From: Symbiobacterium sp040797425
GTDB lineage: Bacteria > Bacillota > Sulfobacillia > Symbiobacteriales > Symbiobacteriaceae
Assembly: GCF_040797425.1 (NCBI RefSeq)
Contig: NZ_JBFNEH010000012.1
Coordinates: 1 to 64,000 of the forward strand
Length of the DNA: 64,000 nucleotides
Direction: 5' to 3'
Under the pieces are notes generated by a model, which was not told the origin of the DNA, did no database searches, and worked only from the letters and a program-made list of their open reading frames with translations. Every line of letters starts with the position of its first letter. Position 1 is the stretch's first letter. Position numbers and translations under genes: made by a program. This document shows, in pieces, positions 52,323 through 60,934 of the stretch.

Positions 52323-52643
52323 GCCTGCATCCTCCTCTGTGTGTCGTGGCTGAGTTTGCGGGGAGTCTTCCCCTCGTAACCCCACGATAATCTAGAATCT
52401 TTCCAAACACAAACTCGCGTATCTGATATCCGGTATAATTCTGTGTTATCGGACGAATAAGATACGCCTGGCCTGCTCCGCACGGCACGTGGCCAGATTC
52501 GCGGGACCATGCGCCTCCGGGGGAACGTGTATACGAAGGGTCTAGGTCAGGCACCCGAGCGGAAGAGTACAGGATTCTGGACGCTAATCGTCGAACTTCT
52601 TGTAAGGTTGCGTTCGGAGCATCAGCGGAAAGGGATGATGGGC
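52323..52643. promoter_or_regulatory. Divergent A+T-rich control region with inverted repeat
   Basis: A 320-bp gap between the divergent peroxidase and SCP2-like genes. A perfect TATAAT (52434-52439) lies on the plus strand, without a good -35. It is framed by the 8-bp inverted repeat GCGTATCT/AGATACGC (52417-52424 with 52460-52467), with CCG/CGG inside the arms. This looks like a regulator site around a start for the SCP2-ADH-AOR-MoaD genes. No gene is seen here. Confidence 0.55.
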
Positions 52644-53123
52644 ATGAAGGGACTGAAGGCGCTCCTCATCCGGATCCTGCTCTGGTTTCTGGGCCGGGGC
52701 ATGTGCGTCTGCGCCCGGCTGGACAGTCGGGTGGCCGCCGAGGTCAGCTCCTGGGCCGAGGGTGCGGGGCTCTGCCTCGCGATTGCGCCGTCCGGACCGG
52801 CCATGTCGCTGGCGCGGCAGGGCGGCCGCCTCCGCTTCCTGGGCCTCCGTCCACTGCCAGACGCCACCCTGCTCATCACCTTCAAACACCTCGACGGTGC
52901 GTTGCCGGTGTTCCTGGGGCAGATGTCCATCGCCCGGGCCTACGCCGAGCGGCGCATGACCATGCGTGGCGACCTCACCTTCGCCATGTCGGCGGTGCGG
53001 GCAATCCTCGTCACCGAAGCCTACCTCTTCCCCGGCCTCATCACCCGCCGCATCATGCAACGGGTGCCGGTGCGGGAGGTCTCGATGGCCCGCGTCTACC
53101 TGGTCACGCTGTTTGCTGCCTGA
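52644..53123 (+). CDS. SCP2-like sterol/lipid-binding domain protein
   Basis: A protein of about 159 residues. Its core follows the SCP2 pattern: a beta strand ATLLITFKHLDGALPVFLG, then SIARAYAERRMTMRGDLTFAMSAVRAI, where SCP2 proteins have the GKLKLKGDL-type turn. A hydrophobic N-terminal helix (LLIRILLWFLGRGMCVCA) may anchor it to the membrane. The start is uncertain among ATG 52635, 52638 and 52644; the last has the best distance from GGAAAGGG. The gene starts the operon with the alcohol dehydrogenase 6 bp later. SCP2 domains carry lipids or fatty-acyl chains, so it may present long-chain aldehydes to its neighbours. Confidence 0.75.
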   Translation: MKGLKALLIRILLWFLGRGMCVCARLDSRVAAEVSSWAEGAGLCLAIAPSGPAMSLARQGGRLRFLGLRPLPDATLLITFKHLDGALPVFLGQMSIARAYAERRMTMRGDLTFAMSAVRAILVTEAYLFPGLITRRIMQRVPVREVSMARVYLVTLFAA

Positions 53124-53129
53124 GGAGGG

Positions 53130-54320
53130 GTGAACGTGCTGCCGCGGTATTACGAGTTCTACAACCCCGTCAAGGTACTCTCCGGGGAGAACGCCCTCGA
53201 GAACCTTCCCCACGAGTTGGAGCACCTGCACGCCAGCCGGCCGATGCTGCTCACCAACCGGGAGCTCACCCAGATCGGGCTCACCGGGGTGGTCGAGGCG
53301 GCGCTCAAGAGTGCGGGCCTGGCCCTGGCGGCGCGGTTTGAGGACATCCCGCCCGACTCGTCGGTGCACGTGGTCAACGCAGCCGGGCGCCTCTACCGCG
53401 AGGCAAACTGTGACGCCATCATCGCCCTGGGCGGCGGCTCGGTCATCGACACCGCCAAGGGACTCCGCATCCTCATTGGCCAGGAGACCGACGACATCAT
53501 GCAGTACGTGGGGGCCGACATCGTGAAGCCGAAGCGGCACGTGCCCTTCGCCGTGATCCCCACCACGGCCGGCACGGGCTCCGAGGCCACCCTGGTGGCA
53601 GTGATCGCCCACCCGGAGCGGAAGGTGAAGATGGAGTTCGTCTCCCACCACCTGCTGCCCGACCTGGCGGTGCTGGATCCCCGCATGACGCAGTCGCTGC
53701 CGCCCCGGCTCACCGCATCCACAGGCATGGACGCCCTGGTGCACGCCATCGAGGGCTACACCTGCATCCAGCGGAACCCCCTCAGCGACGCCTACGCCTG
53801 GGCGGCAATCGAGCTCATCCGGGAGTACTTACCCCGCGCGGTGGTGAACGGGCGCGACACCGAGGCGCGCCTCGCCATGGCCAACGCCGCCCTCATGGCC
53901 GGCGTCGCCTTCTCCAACTCCATGGTGGGGCTCGTCCACGCCATCGGCCACGCCTGTGGCGGCGTGGCGCGGGTGGCCCATGGCGACGCCATGACCATCC
54001 TGCTGCCCCACGTGATGGAGTACAACCTCGACGTGACCGGAGAGCGGTACGGCCGGCTGCTGCTGGCCCTGGCGGGGCCTGACGTGTACGCGGCGACGCC
54101 GGCCGCCGAGCGGGGGGCGAAGGCCATCGCCACGGTCCGTGAGCTCAGCCGGCGGCTCAACGAGGCGTGCGGCCTGCCGCTCCGCCTCCAGGACGTGGGC
54201 GTGAAGGAGGACCTCCTGCCGGACATCGCCCGCACCGCCCTCAACGACGGCGCCCTCCTGATGAACCCCAAGGAAGCCGGGCTTGACGACGTGCTGCAGA
54301 TCCTCAAGCAGGCCCTGTGA
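53130..54320 (+). CDS. Iron-containing alcohol dehydrogenase
   Basis: A 396-residue group III alcohol dehydrogenase. The cofactor motif GGGSVIDTAKGL lies near residue 107 and PTTAGTGSEATLVAV near 147. Metal ligands are in TGMDALVHAIEGY and in the family signature LVHAIGHACGGVARVAHGDA. The GTG start has a TGAGGAGGG site and lies 6 bp after the SCP2-like gene. It is followed after 35 bp by the aldehyde oxidoreductase, so alcohol, aldehyde and acid interconversion is the likely joint function. It is not closely similar to the other iron ADH in this window. Confidence 0.93.
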   Translation: MNVLPRYYEFYNPVKVLSGENALENLPHELEHLHASRPMLLTNRELTQIGLTGVVEAALKSAGLALAARFEDIPPDSSVHVVNAAGRLYREANCDAIIALGGGSVIDTAKGLRILIGQETDDIMQYVGADIVKPKRHVPFAVIPTTAGTGSEATLVAVIAHPERKVKMEFVSHHLLPDLAVLDPRMTQSLPPRLTASTGMDALVHAIEGYTCIQRNPLSDAYAWAAIELIREYLPRAVVNGRDTEARLAMANAALMAGVAFSNSMVGLVHAIGHACGGVARVAHGDAMTILLPHVMEYNLDVTGERYGRLLLALAGPDVYAATPAAERGAKAIATVRELSRRLNEACGLPLRLQDVGVKEDLLPDIARTALNDGALLMNPKEAGLDDVLQILKQAL

Positions 54321-54355
54321 CGGGGGTGGCAGCGGCGCACAAAGGGGGTGAGAAC

Positions 54356-56302
54356 GTGCCCACACGTTTCAAGGGATACATGGGCCGGATGCTGCAGATC
54401 GATCTTTCCGCCCGCCAGGTGAGCGAATACCCCGTCACGGACGAGCAGCGAGAGCGCTACCTGGGCGGCAAGGTGCTGGCCGCCCGCATCCTGGCCGACC
54501 TGATCACCGGGCCCATCGACCCCTTCGGGCCGGAGAACGTCGTCGTCATCACCACCGGGCCGCTCACCGGCACCGGGGCGCCCATGGCGACCCGGTTCAA
54601 CGTTTCCACCATCTCCCCCCTCACCGGGCTCCTGGCCTCGTCCAACTGCGGCGGCTCCTTCGGCCTCCACCTCAAGAAGGCCGGGTACGACGGGCTGGTG
54701 ATCACCGGCCGGGCCGAGGCCCCCGTGTGGCTCGAGATCACGGAGGATGGCGTGCGTTTCCATGATGCCTCGCACCTCTGGGGAATGACCACCAGCGAGA
54801 CCCAGGCGGCCCTCCCGCCCCGCGCCGGCAAGCTGGTGATCGGCCCCGCGGGCGAGAACCGGGTCCGCTTCGCCGGGCTCGCCAGCGACGACCGCATGGC
54901 GGCCCGGGCCGGCGGGGGCGCGGTCTTCGGGTCCAAGAACTTGAAGGCCCTGGTGGCCTACGGCCGCAAGACGGTCCCCGTGGCCCGGCCCGAGCGGGTG
55001 AAGGCGCTCTACAAGGAGTGGGCACAGGCCCTCCGGTCGCACCCCATCACCGGCAACCAGCTCCCCCGGCTGGGAACCGCCGGGCTGCTGGCCGGAATGC
55101 AGGCCCACCGGATGCTGGCCACCCGCAACTTCAGCCGGGGCCGGTTCGACCAGTTCGACGCCGTCTCCGGCGAGACCCTGGCCGAAGAGCACCTGATCCG
55201 CAACGGCGGCTGCGCCGGGTGCCCGGTCCACTGCGGCCGGGAAGTGCTCCTGCCCGAGGAGCCACCGAACGCGGCGGAAACTGCCGCGGCCGCCGCAGGG
55301 GATGGGCGGAAGGGCCGCAGGGTGAAGGGCCCCGAGCTGGAGACGCTGGTGCTCCTGGGGCCCAATCTGGAGAACGCCGACCTGTCGGCCATCATCCGCT
55401 GGAACTACCTCCTGGACGAGCTGGGCATGGACTCCATCTCCACCGGCGGCACCATCGCGTTCGCCATGGAACTGAACGAGAAGGGGCTCTGGGAGAACGG
55501 CCTCCGCTTCGGCGAGGTGGAGAACCTGCCGCAGCTCTTCGACGACATCGCCCACCGGCGGGGCATCGGCGACCTGCTGGCCGAGGGGAGCCGCCGCCTG
55601 GCCCAGCGCTTCGGCGGGATGAGCTTCGCCATGCAGGTGAAGGGGCTGGAGCTGCCGGCCTACGAGCCTCGCGGGGCAGTGGGCCAGGGGCTGGGCTACG
55701 CGGTCGCCAACCGGGGCGGCTGCCACCTCAACGCCGGCTACCTGGCCGTGCTGGAAGGGCTGGGGCTGGAAATGGACCCCCACACCCCGCGGGGCAAGGC
55801 AGCGCTCACGATCCTGATGCAGGACCTCATGGAGGGCATTTCCGCCGCGGGCAACTGCCTCTTCAGCTCGTACGACGTCTTCCCGGCACCCCTGCTCCAT
55901 CGACCCAACGGCTGGCTCACCCGCACCGTCAACCGGCTCCTGCCCTGGCTCGGCCCGGCCGTCGCCCTCATCCACCGCCTGCCGTGGCTGCCCATGCACC
56001 TGCCGGGCCTGCCGGTGACGCGCGCACTGGAGGCGGTGACCGGGATGAAGATGGACCTGGGCCGGCTGAAGGGCATCGGGGAGCGGGGCTACAACCTGGA
56101 GCGGCTGGTGAACGTGCGGCTCGGCGTCACCGCTGCCGACGACGACCTGCCCGAGCGGCTGAAGGCCGTCGAGCAGGTCCCGGGCGACCCCCGCACCCGG
56201 GTGCCGCTCGAAGTCATGAAGCGGCAGTATTACCGCCTACGGGGCTGGACGCCGGACGGCGTGCCCACGCCCCGGCTGCTCCGGCGCCTGGGGCTGCAGT
56301 AG
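54356..56302 (+). CDS. Tungsten aldehyde:ferredoxin oxidoreductase (AOR)
   Basis: A 648-residue tungsten-bispterin enzyme that interconverts aldehydes and carboxylates using ferredoxin. The [4Fe-4S] ligands match Pyrococcus furiosus AOR spacing: Cys286, Cys289 and Cys293 in GCAGCPVHCG and Cys501 in AGNCLFSS. Pterin-binding segments MATRFNVSTISPLTG, DELGMDSISTGGTIAFAME and EPRGAVGQGLGYAVANRGGCH are present. A charged Ala-rich insert at about residues 300-325 is unusual. GTG 54356 has a GGGGGTGAG site. A MoaD-like gene for cofactor synthesis follows after 11 bp. Confidence 0.95.
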   Translation: MPTRFKGYMGRMLQIDLSARQVSEYPVTDEQRERYLGGKVLAARILADLITGPIDPFGPENVVVITTGPLTGTGAPMATRFNVSTISPLTGLLASSNCGGSFGLHLKKAGYDGLVITGRAEAPVWLEITEDGVRFHDASHLWGMTTSETQAALPPRAGKLVIGPAGENRVRFAGLASDDRMAARAGGGAVFGSKNLKALVAYGRKTVPVARPERVKALYKEWAQALRSHPITGNQLPRLGTAGLLAGMQAHRMLATRNFSRGRFDQFDAVSGETLAEEHLIRNGGCAGCPVHCGREVLLPEEPPNAAETAAAAAGDGRKGRRVKGPELETLVLLGPNLENADLSAIIRWNYLLDELGMDSISTGGTIAFAMELNEKGLWENGLRFGEVENLPQLFDDIAHRRGIGDLLAEGSRRLAQRFGGMSFAMQVKGLELPAYEPRGAVGQGLGYAVANRGGCHLNAGYLAVLEGLGLEMDPHTPRGKAALTILMQDLMEGISAAGNCLFSSYDVFPAPLLHRPNGWLTRTVNRLLPWLGPAVALIHRLPWLPMHLPGLPVTRALEAVTGMKMDLGRLKGIGERGYNLERLVNVRLGVTAADDDLPERLKAVEQVPGDPRTRVPLEVMKRQYYRLRGWTPDGVPTPRLLRRLGLQ

Positions 56303-56313
56303 GGGGTGAGGCG

Positions 56314-56550
56314 ATGGTCACGGTACGCATCTTCGGCACGCTGCGGCTGGATGCGAAGCAGCGGCAGGTCGCCGTGAAGGCGGCCACCGTGCAGGAGGCG
56401 CTGCAGAGGGTCGCCGCAGAGCTGGGGCTCCCCTCGGTCGAGCCGCTCCTTCGGGCCTCGGTCTACGTGAACGGCGAGCGGGCGGGGCTGCGCACCCGCC
56501 TCCGGGACGGCGACGAGTTGTACCTCCTCTCCCCCGCGGCCGGGGGATAG
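56314..56550 (+). CDS. MoaD/ThiS-family sulfur carrier
   Basis: A 78-residue ubiquitin-fold sulfur carrier ending in the required Gly-Gly (LLSPAAGG). It begins MVTVRIFGTLRLDAKQ and contains the ASVYVNGE and RDGDELYLL strands of MoaD. As the small subunit of molybdopterin synthase it would supply sulfur for the pterin cofactor of the AOR just upstream. The ATG has a GGGGGTGAGG site. Last gene of the operon, followed by a perfect 13-bp terminator. A ThiS role is less likely because of the AOR context. Confidence 0.9.
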   Translation: MVTVRIFGTLRLDAKQRQVAVKAATVQEALQRVAAELGLPSVEPLLRASVYVNGERAGLRTRLRDGDELYLLSPAAGG

Positions 56551-56574
56551 CCCCCGCACCCGTCCCTGTGCATC

Positions 56575-56607
56575 GGGGGATATGGCCAAAGTCAGGCCAT
56601 ATCCCCC
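56575..56607 (+). terminator. Terminator of the AOR operon
   Basis: A perfect 13-bp stem (56575-56587 with 56595-56607), 7-base loop, followed by TTT. It also lies directly beyond the convergent fusion gene. Confidence 0.88.
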
Positions 56608-56614
56608 TTTCGCG

Positions 56615-58501
56615 TTAACCTTGCGGCCGGTCGTCGGCTGCGGCCAGGCGGGAGAAGCGCCGGTTCGACCCGGGGAAGTCGACGCCGGTGACGAACCACG
56701 CTACCAGGCCGACCAGCAGCGCCGCGGCCAGCATGCCCGGCGTCACCGGGGCGGGATCCGGGGGGGGCACGTTCACCAGCGTGAACGGGACGCCCAGCAG
56801 GGCGCTTCCCACGGCCAGCCACTGATACAGCCGGAGCCGCGCCACCGTGGGCGTCTGCGGTTCGCCGCGGTACGCCTCCTCCACGAAGCGCGCCAGACCG
56901 CTCAGGATGAGGTAGAGACCGATCACCACTCCCACCGGGGCCCCCACCGCCCAGAGCCGGAAGAGGAGCGCCGCGAGGCAGAGGTTGGCGAGAATCGAGT
57001 AGAGCGGCGTCGGGTGCAGCGGCACGCCGGCGAGCCCGGCGATCTGCGTCACCCGCGACCGGGGATGGCGGTAGCGGATGCCCGCCGCCGTCGCCGTGGG
57101 GGCGCCGTGGCAGCAACCCTGCACGAGGCAACGAAGGCGGCCGGTAGCCTGCACCAGGGGAAGGGCCAGGGCCAGCGCCCCCAGCAGCGGCAGGACGTCG
57201 ACGCCCCGGAGCAGCAGAAGGCCGCATCCCGCGAGGCCGCCGAGGAGACCCCCGTACCAGCCGAGCGGACGGAGCAGCACCGGCGAGCCCTCGATGTACT
57301 GTGCCCAGAGGGCCGCCCCCAGCAGCGAGGCCAGCGCCACACCCACCACCGGCAGGACGTGGCCCGACCCCGCCAGCCGCATGACCACCAGCGCCCCCAG
57401 CGCCCCGCCGGCGCCGGTGTAGAAGCCGTGGTTGAGGATGCGCACGGGCCCGATCCGCCACTCCCGCCACGAATTGGCCACCCGCTCGGCCCCCCGCAGC
57501 AGCATTCGCCAGAGGGCGGCGTGGAGGTCGACCAGCAGGAAGAGGCCCACGGCGATGACCACCGCCAGTCGTGTCGACGCGTTCCCATCCAGAGCGGCAG
57601 GTGCGCCAGGCGACTCCGCGCCGCCCAGGACGGTCCCGACGGCCAGCAGCGCCGCGCAGGTCAGACCGACCCCGCTGCAGCCCCGCCCGCGGCGGCGCCA
57701 GGCGCCCCAGGAGAGCAGCCCCCAGAACACGGGCCAGGCCACGGGGGCGTTGGGCCAGAGCAGGTAGAGCAGTGCGGCCGCCACGAGTCCCAGCAGCCCC
57801 GTCACCGCAAAGCGGCGTAGGGTCTTCTTCCTGCGCACGAAGAGCGGCGTCGCGGCAGCCACGGCCAGGGCGGCCCCGTGCGTCCACCCCGACCAGGGGG
57901 CCATCCCCAACCGCGTGAGCGCCAGCCCGAAGAGTCCCCACGGCAGCAGCACCAGCAGGTAGACGGAGGCCCGTTCCCACCAGGCGGGCCGTCCGCGACC
58001 CGGGGCGGGCAGACCGAGGCGCGCGGGCCGCACGGCCGACCCGAACCGGCGCCGCAGGTCCCGGCCCTCGTAGCCGGCCACCAGCGCCGCCAGCGCCAGT
58101 GCCGCGACGGGGGTGACGAGCCAGAGTCCGCTCGCCGAACCGGCCCAGACCGAAAGGCCCGCCGCCAGCAAGACGAAGCCGACGTAGATGGGGTGCGAGA
58201 CCCAGCGGTAGATGCCCCGGGCCACATACCGGGGCGGAGGGTACGCGTTCATGGGCAGCCCCTTCCCGTGAACGGCCAGGGCCAGCATGCCCAGAAGCAT
58301 CAGGACCGTTCCGGCCCCGGCCAGCGCCGCACCCGCTGCGGGGGCGTGGACCGCGGGCAACGTCACCACGTCTTCGCTGGCCACGGCCCACCACAGGAGA
58401 AGGCCGGGCGCCAGCACCGCCCAGACGAATCCGTACAGCAGGGGGCCGAGGACCTGCGGCCGCTGCGCCGGCCTGCGAGTCTCCAGTGCGGGTTGCCTCA
58501 T
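56615..58501 (-). CDS. Membrane fusion protein: isoprenylcysteine-methyltransferase-like plus Lgt-like
   Basis: A 628-residue polytopic protein. Residues about 10-190 form an ICMT/PEMT-like methyltransferase module (VARGIYRWVSHPIYVGFVLLA, where the family has RGxYRxxRHPxY). Residues about 330-590 resemble prolipoprotein diacylglyceryl transferase Lgt: RILNHGFYTGAGGALG, LRPLGWYGGLLGGLAG, RLRCLVQGCCHG where Lgt has the GRxGNF region, HPTPLYS and GLARFVEEAYRGE. Several Lgt catalytic positions differ, so activity may differ. Lgt-like proteins with a CC motif are known only as uncharacterised homologues to me. It overlaps the upstream lipocalin-like gene (TGATG), indicating joint function, possibly in lipid modification. 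Confidence 0.75.
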   Translation of the reverse strand: MRQPALETRRPAQRPQVLGPLLYGFVWAVLAPGLLLWWAVASEDVVTLPAVHAPAAGAALAGAGTVLMLLGMLALAVHGKGLPMNAYPPPRYVARGIYRWVSHPIYVGFVLLAAGLSVWAGSASGLWLVTPVAALALAALVAGYEGRDLRRRFGSAVRPARLGLPAPGRGRPAWWERASVYLLVLLPWGLFGLALTRLGMAPWSGWTHGAALAVAAATPLFVRRKKTLRRFAVTGLLGLVAAALLYLLWPNAPVAWPVFWGLLSWGAWRRRGRGCSGVGLTCAALLAVGTVLGGAESPGAPAALDGNASTRLAVVIAVGLFLLVDLHAALWRMLLRGAERVANSWREWRIGPVRILNHGFYTGAGGALGALVVMRLAGSGHVLPVVGVALASLLGAALWAQYIEGSPVLLRPLGWYGGLLGGLAGCGLLLLRGVDVLPLLGALALALPLVQATGRLRCLVQGCCHGAPTATAAGIRYRHPRSRVTQIAGLAGVPLHPTPLYSILANLCLAALLFRLWAVGAPVGVVIGLYLILSGLARFVEEAYRGEPQTPTVARLRLYQWLAVGSALLGVPFTLVNVPPPDPAPVTPGMLAAALLVGLVAWFVTGVDFPGSNRRFSRLAAADDRPQG

Positions 58502-59307
58502 CACCACCGGACCACCTCGTGGATGGCCCAGCCCTCCGACGCTCCCAGCGCGCCGCGGGTGAGCCGCTTCGATTCGCACGCGTCCCGGAACCGCCGGGGC
58601 AGGAGCGAGACCAGCCCCGGCACGGCGCTGAACACATTGGCCGCGAGCGGTCCCTCCCGGAGCGGCCGGTAGTCACCGAGAGGGAGGTCCGTCCACGTGC
58701 CGGAGTCCGGAACCGAGATGAGCTCCGGCCGCACCGCGGCCCCTTGCACCAGCGAGCCGTTCCACAGCACAAACTGACGCCGGGTCGCCTCGGGCTCCGC
58801 TGCCCGCTCCCAGCGAATCCAGACCAGCGCGTCGCTCCGGGAGAGGAAGCGGCCCCAGAGAAGGAGGTCGAAGGGCAGCTGCCAGGGCGGCACGGTGAGT
58901 TCCAGTTCCTCCACGTAGCCAAGCCCCTGAATCGCCACTGCCCCCAGGCCCGGTGCGCCGTCGAGCCGAACGCGGGCCTCCGCGCGGGGCTGGTGGAGCC
59001 GCCATCGGATGACACCTTCCGGCGTCTGCAGCAGGTCAAGGGCCACGGGTGTGTCCACCGCCGTCCACTCGCCCTCCAGCTGCAGGGCGCCGCACCGCCA
59101 CGTGCAGTTGCCGCCGCCGAGCACGGGCGCCGTCACCGATCGCAGTGCGTGGAGCTGACGCGGGGCCAGCCCCGCCGGCGCCACCAGCGCCGCGGCATAC
59201 TGGAGGGCGAGGGAACGCCACCGGAGCCGGGCAAAGTATCCGATGATGGCCGATCCGTCATCGGCGACGCAGTCCAGGTACCACTTGGAAAGGTGGAATG
59301 TGTCCAA
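58501..59307 (-). CDS. CrtC/AttH lipocalin-like protein of unknown function
   Basis: A 268-residue protein without signal peptide. The N-terminus HLSKWYLDCVADDGSAIIGYFARLRW and the repeated beta-strand pattern with many Trp and Arg recall the two-domain lipocalin-like CrtC/AttH and tocopherol-cyclase-like families. WRCGALQLEGEWTAVD and YVEELELTVPPWQLPFDLLLWGRF follow. Such folds bind or act on hydrophobic isoprenoid or lipid molecules. The assignment rests on pattern only. It is the first gene of a two-gene unit with the methyltransferase/Lgt-like fusion, which starts inside its stop codon. Confidence 0.6.
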   Translation of the reverse strand: MDTFHLSKWYLDCVADDGSAIIGYFARLRWRSLALQYAAALVAPAGLAPRQLHALRSVTAPVLGGGNCTWRCGALQLEGEWTAVDTPVALDLLQTPEGVIRWRLHQPRAEARVRLDGAPGLGAVAIQGLGYVEELELTVPPWQLPFDLLLWGRFLSRSDALVWIRWERAAEPEATRRQFVLWNGSLVQGAAVRPELISVPDSGTWTDLPLGDYRPLREGPLAANVFSAVPGLVSLLPRRFRDACESKRLTRGALGASEGWAIHEVVRW

Positions 59308-59509
59308 ACGCTAACTCCTCCCTGGTTTCGGATATGACCCGACCACCTGCGAAACCCCGAGCGGTCTGCGCGGCGGTGAGGCTACCCCGGTGTATGGGGG
59401 CGGTACTGGGGGTACGCTACACAGCGAACAAAATAGAGGACTTTATCGTTATTAATAGTGCCCATCTCATGGTGTAATGGGTCAGTTCACGCAAAGGGGC
59501 GAAATCCGT

Positions 59510-60238
59510 ATGTCAAAGACCAAAGAGCGCCGGCACCCCTACCGGAAGCGCGATAACAGCCTCTGGTGGATCGTCGGCGTGGCCGTCGGAGCCAGCGCCC
59601 TGCTGATTGCGCTGAGCAGCCTCTCCGCCGGAAGGCTCGGAAGGATCGTCGTGCCGGAGAACGTCCGGAGCGACCAGGAACGGCTGGCGGAGCGCAACGT
59701 GCGCGGCCGCGCCGATGCGCCCGTGGAACTGGTGGAGTACAGCGACTTCCGCTGCCCGCACTGCATGGACGCCGCCGAGGCCTTGAGCGCACCCCTCAAC
59801 GATTTGATCGAGGCAGGCACGGTCCGGTTCGTTCACAAGCACATGCTGGTGATCGACCCGCAGAACACCTCGCTGGTTGCGGCACAGGCCGCCGAGTGCG
59901 CCGCCGACCAGGGCTACTACTGGGCGTTCCACGACACCCTGTTCGCCAACTTCGGGCACGGCCCGCAGTGGAGCCGGAACGCCATGCAGCAGTACGCCCG
60001 GGAACTGGGGCTCGACACAAAGGCGTTCAACGACTGCATGAACGCCAACAAGTACAGGGACAAGGTGCTGGCCGACTCCCTCGAGGCGTACCAGACCCCG
60101 GGCATCACCGGCACGCCCGCCTTCCTGATCAACGGCACGCTGTTCCAGCCCCAGCGGAGCTACTACGACGTGATCGAGGCGATTCAGGCTGCAGCCGGCG
60201 AGGCGAGCGGACAGGAAACCAGCCAGGCCGGCGAATAG
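59510..60238 (+). CDS. DsbA-like membrane-anchored thioredoxin-fold protein
   Basis: A 242-residue protein with a short basic N-terminus, one membrane anchor (LWWIVGVAVGASALLIALSS, about residues 19-38) and an extracytoplasmic thioredoxin_4/DsbA-type domain. The active site is CPHC (YSDFRCPHCMD), and the cis-proline loop is GITGTPAFLING. It would catalyse or isomerise disulfides outside the cell. ATG 59510 has an AAAGGGG site; the ATG-like codon at 59477 is weaker. It converges on a conjugation cluster rich in cysteine-bearing proteins, which may be substrates. The 200-bp upstream gap is A+T-rich at 59420-59460. Confidence 0.9.
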   Translation: MSKTKERRHPYRKRDNSLWWIVGVAVGASALLIALSSLSAGRLGRIVVPENVRSDQERLAERNVRGRADAPVELVEYSDFRCPHCMDAAEALSAPLNDLIEAGTVRFVHKHMLVIDPQNTSLVAAQAAECAADQGYYWAFHDTLFANFGHGPQWSRNAMQQYARELGLDTKAFNDCMNANKYRDKVLADSLEAYQTPGITGTPAFLINGTLFQPQRSYYDVIEAIQAAAGEASGQETSQAGE

Positions 60239-60240
60239 GG

Positions 60241-60268
60241 GAAGCGGCCTCCATGCGGGGGCCGCTTC
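60241..60268 (+). terminator. Terminator of the DsbA-like gene
   Basis: A 9-bp stem GAAGCGGCC/GGCCGCTTC (60241-60249 with 60260-60268) followed by TCTCTTCCTC, directly after the stop codon. Confidence 0.75.
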
Positions 60269-60373
60269 TCTCTTCCTCACCACAGTCCCCGGCTCGTACC
60301 GGCGCCTGGCGAGCGGAAGCTGCTGAGCCCTCCCCGTCCGCCTGCGCGGACCCGCCGCCAGGGCAGATGGCGC

Positions 60374-60934
60374 TCACCCGGTGCATTCCCATTCCTCAGC
60401 GTTCATGTCGTACTTACACCGGATGCCCTTCTCCAGCAGCAGATTGGCGCGCGATTCCATCTCCCGCGCCCAGTTTTTCTGATCGGCGCTGAAGCCCAGC
60501 TCGTTCATCACCTGCTCCATGGTCTTGAGCCGGTACCGCCAGTAATCTACCTCGATACAGTGCTCCCACGGCGGATCGTCCTCGTCGTGCCAGTGGCACT
60601 CGGTCTGGGTCCATTCGTAGAGGTACGTGAAGCGCTTGATCGCGTTCTTCGCCGCCTGGTAGTCCACAGACTTGAAGTTCTGGTCCCGCACCACGGCGTC
60701 CACGGCGATGGCCTCCTGCCATGGCACCAGCACGCCGTTGTAATAGTAGTCTGACGGCACCCTCGACAGCTTCTTGGTTTCGGCCTTCCAGTCATCGGCG
60801 GCCTGCACGTACAGCTGCGCCACGGCGGAGCGGGCCAGCGGGATCTTCTGGTAGAGCGTGATGGGCGTGGCGAAGAGCATCATCACCAGAATGAGTACGC
60901 CGAACAGCGTCGTGGGCCGTCGGATCGGTCTCAC
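60374..60934 (-). CDS. Membrane-anchored protein of the conjugation cluster, unknown function
   Basis: A 186-residue protein with an N-terminal membrane segment (LFGVLILVMMLFATPITLY) and an extracytoplasmic helical domain rich in Trp, Tyr and acidic residues. Cysteines occur in TECHWHDEDDPPWEHCIEVDY and near the C-terminus in IRCKYDMNAEEWECTG, pairs that could form disulfides. The GTG start overlaps the stop of the VirB4-like gene as GTGA. No family is recognised. Position and export suggest a structural part of the transfer apparatus or a surface protein of the same element. Confidence 0.75.
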   Translation of the reverse strand: MRPIRRPTTLFGVLILVMMLFATPITLYQKIPLARSAVAQLYVQAADDWKAETKKLSRVPSDYYYNGVLVPWQEAIAVDAVVRDQNFKSVDYQAAKNAIKRFTYLYEWTQTECHWHDEDDPPWEHCIEVDYWRYRLKTMEQVMNELGFSADQKNWAREMESRANLLLEKGIRCKYDMNAEEWECTG

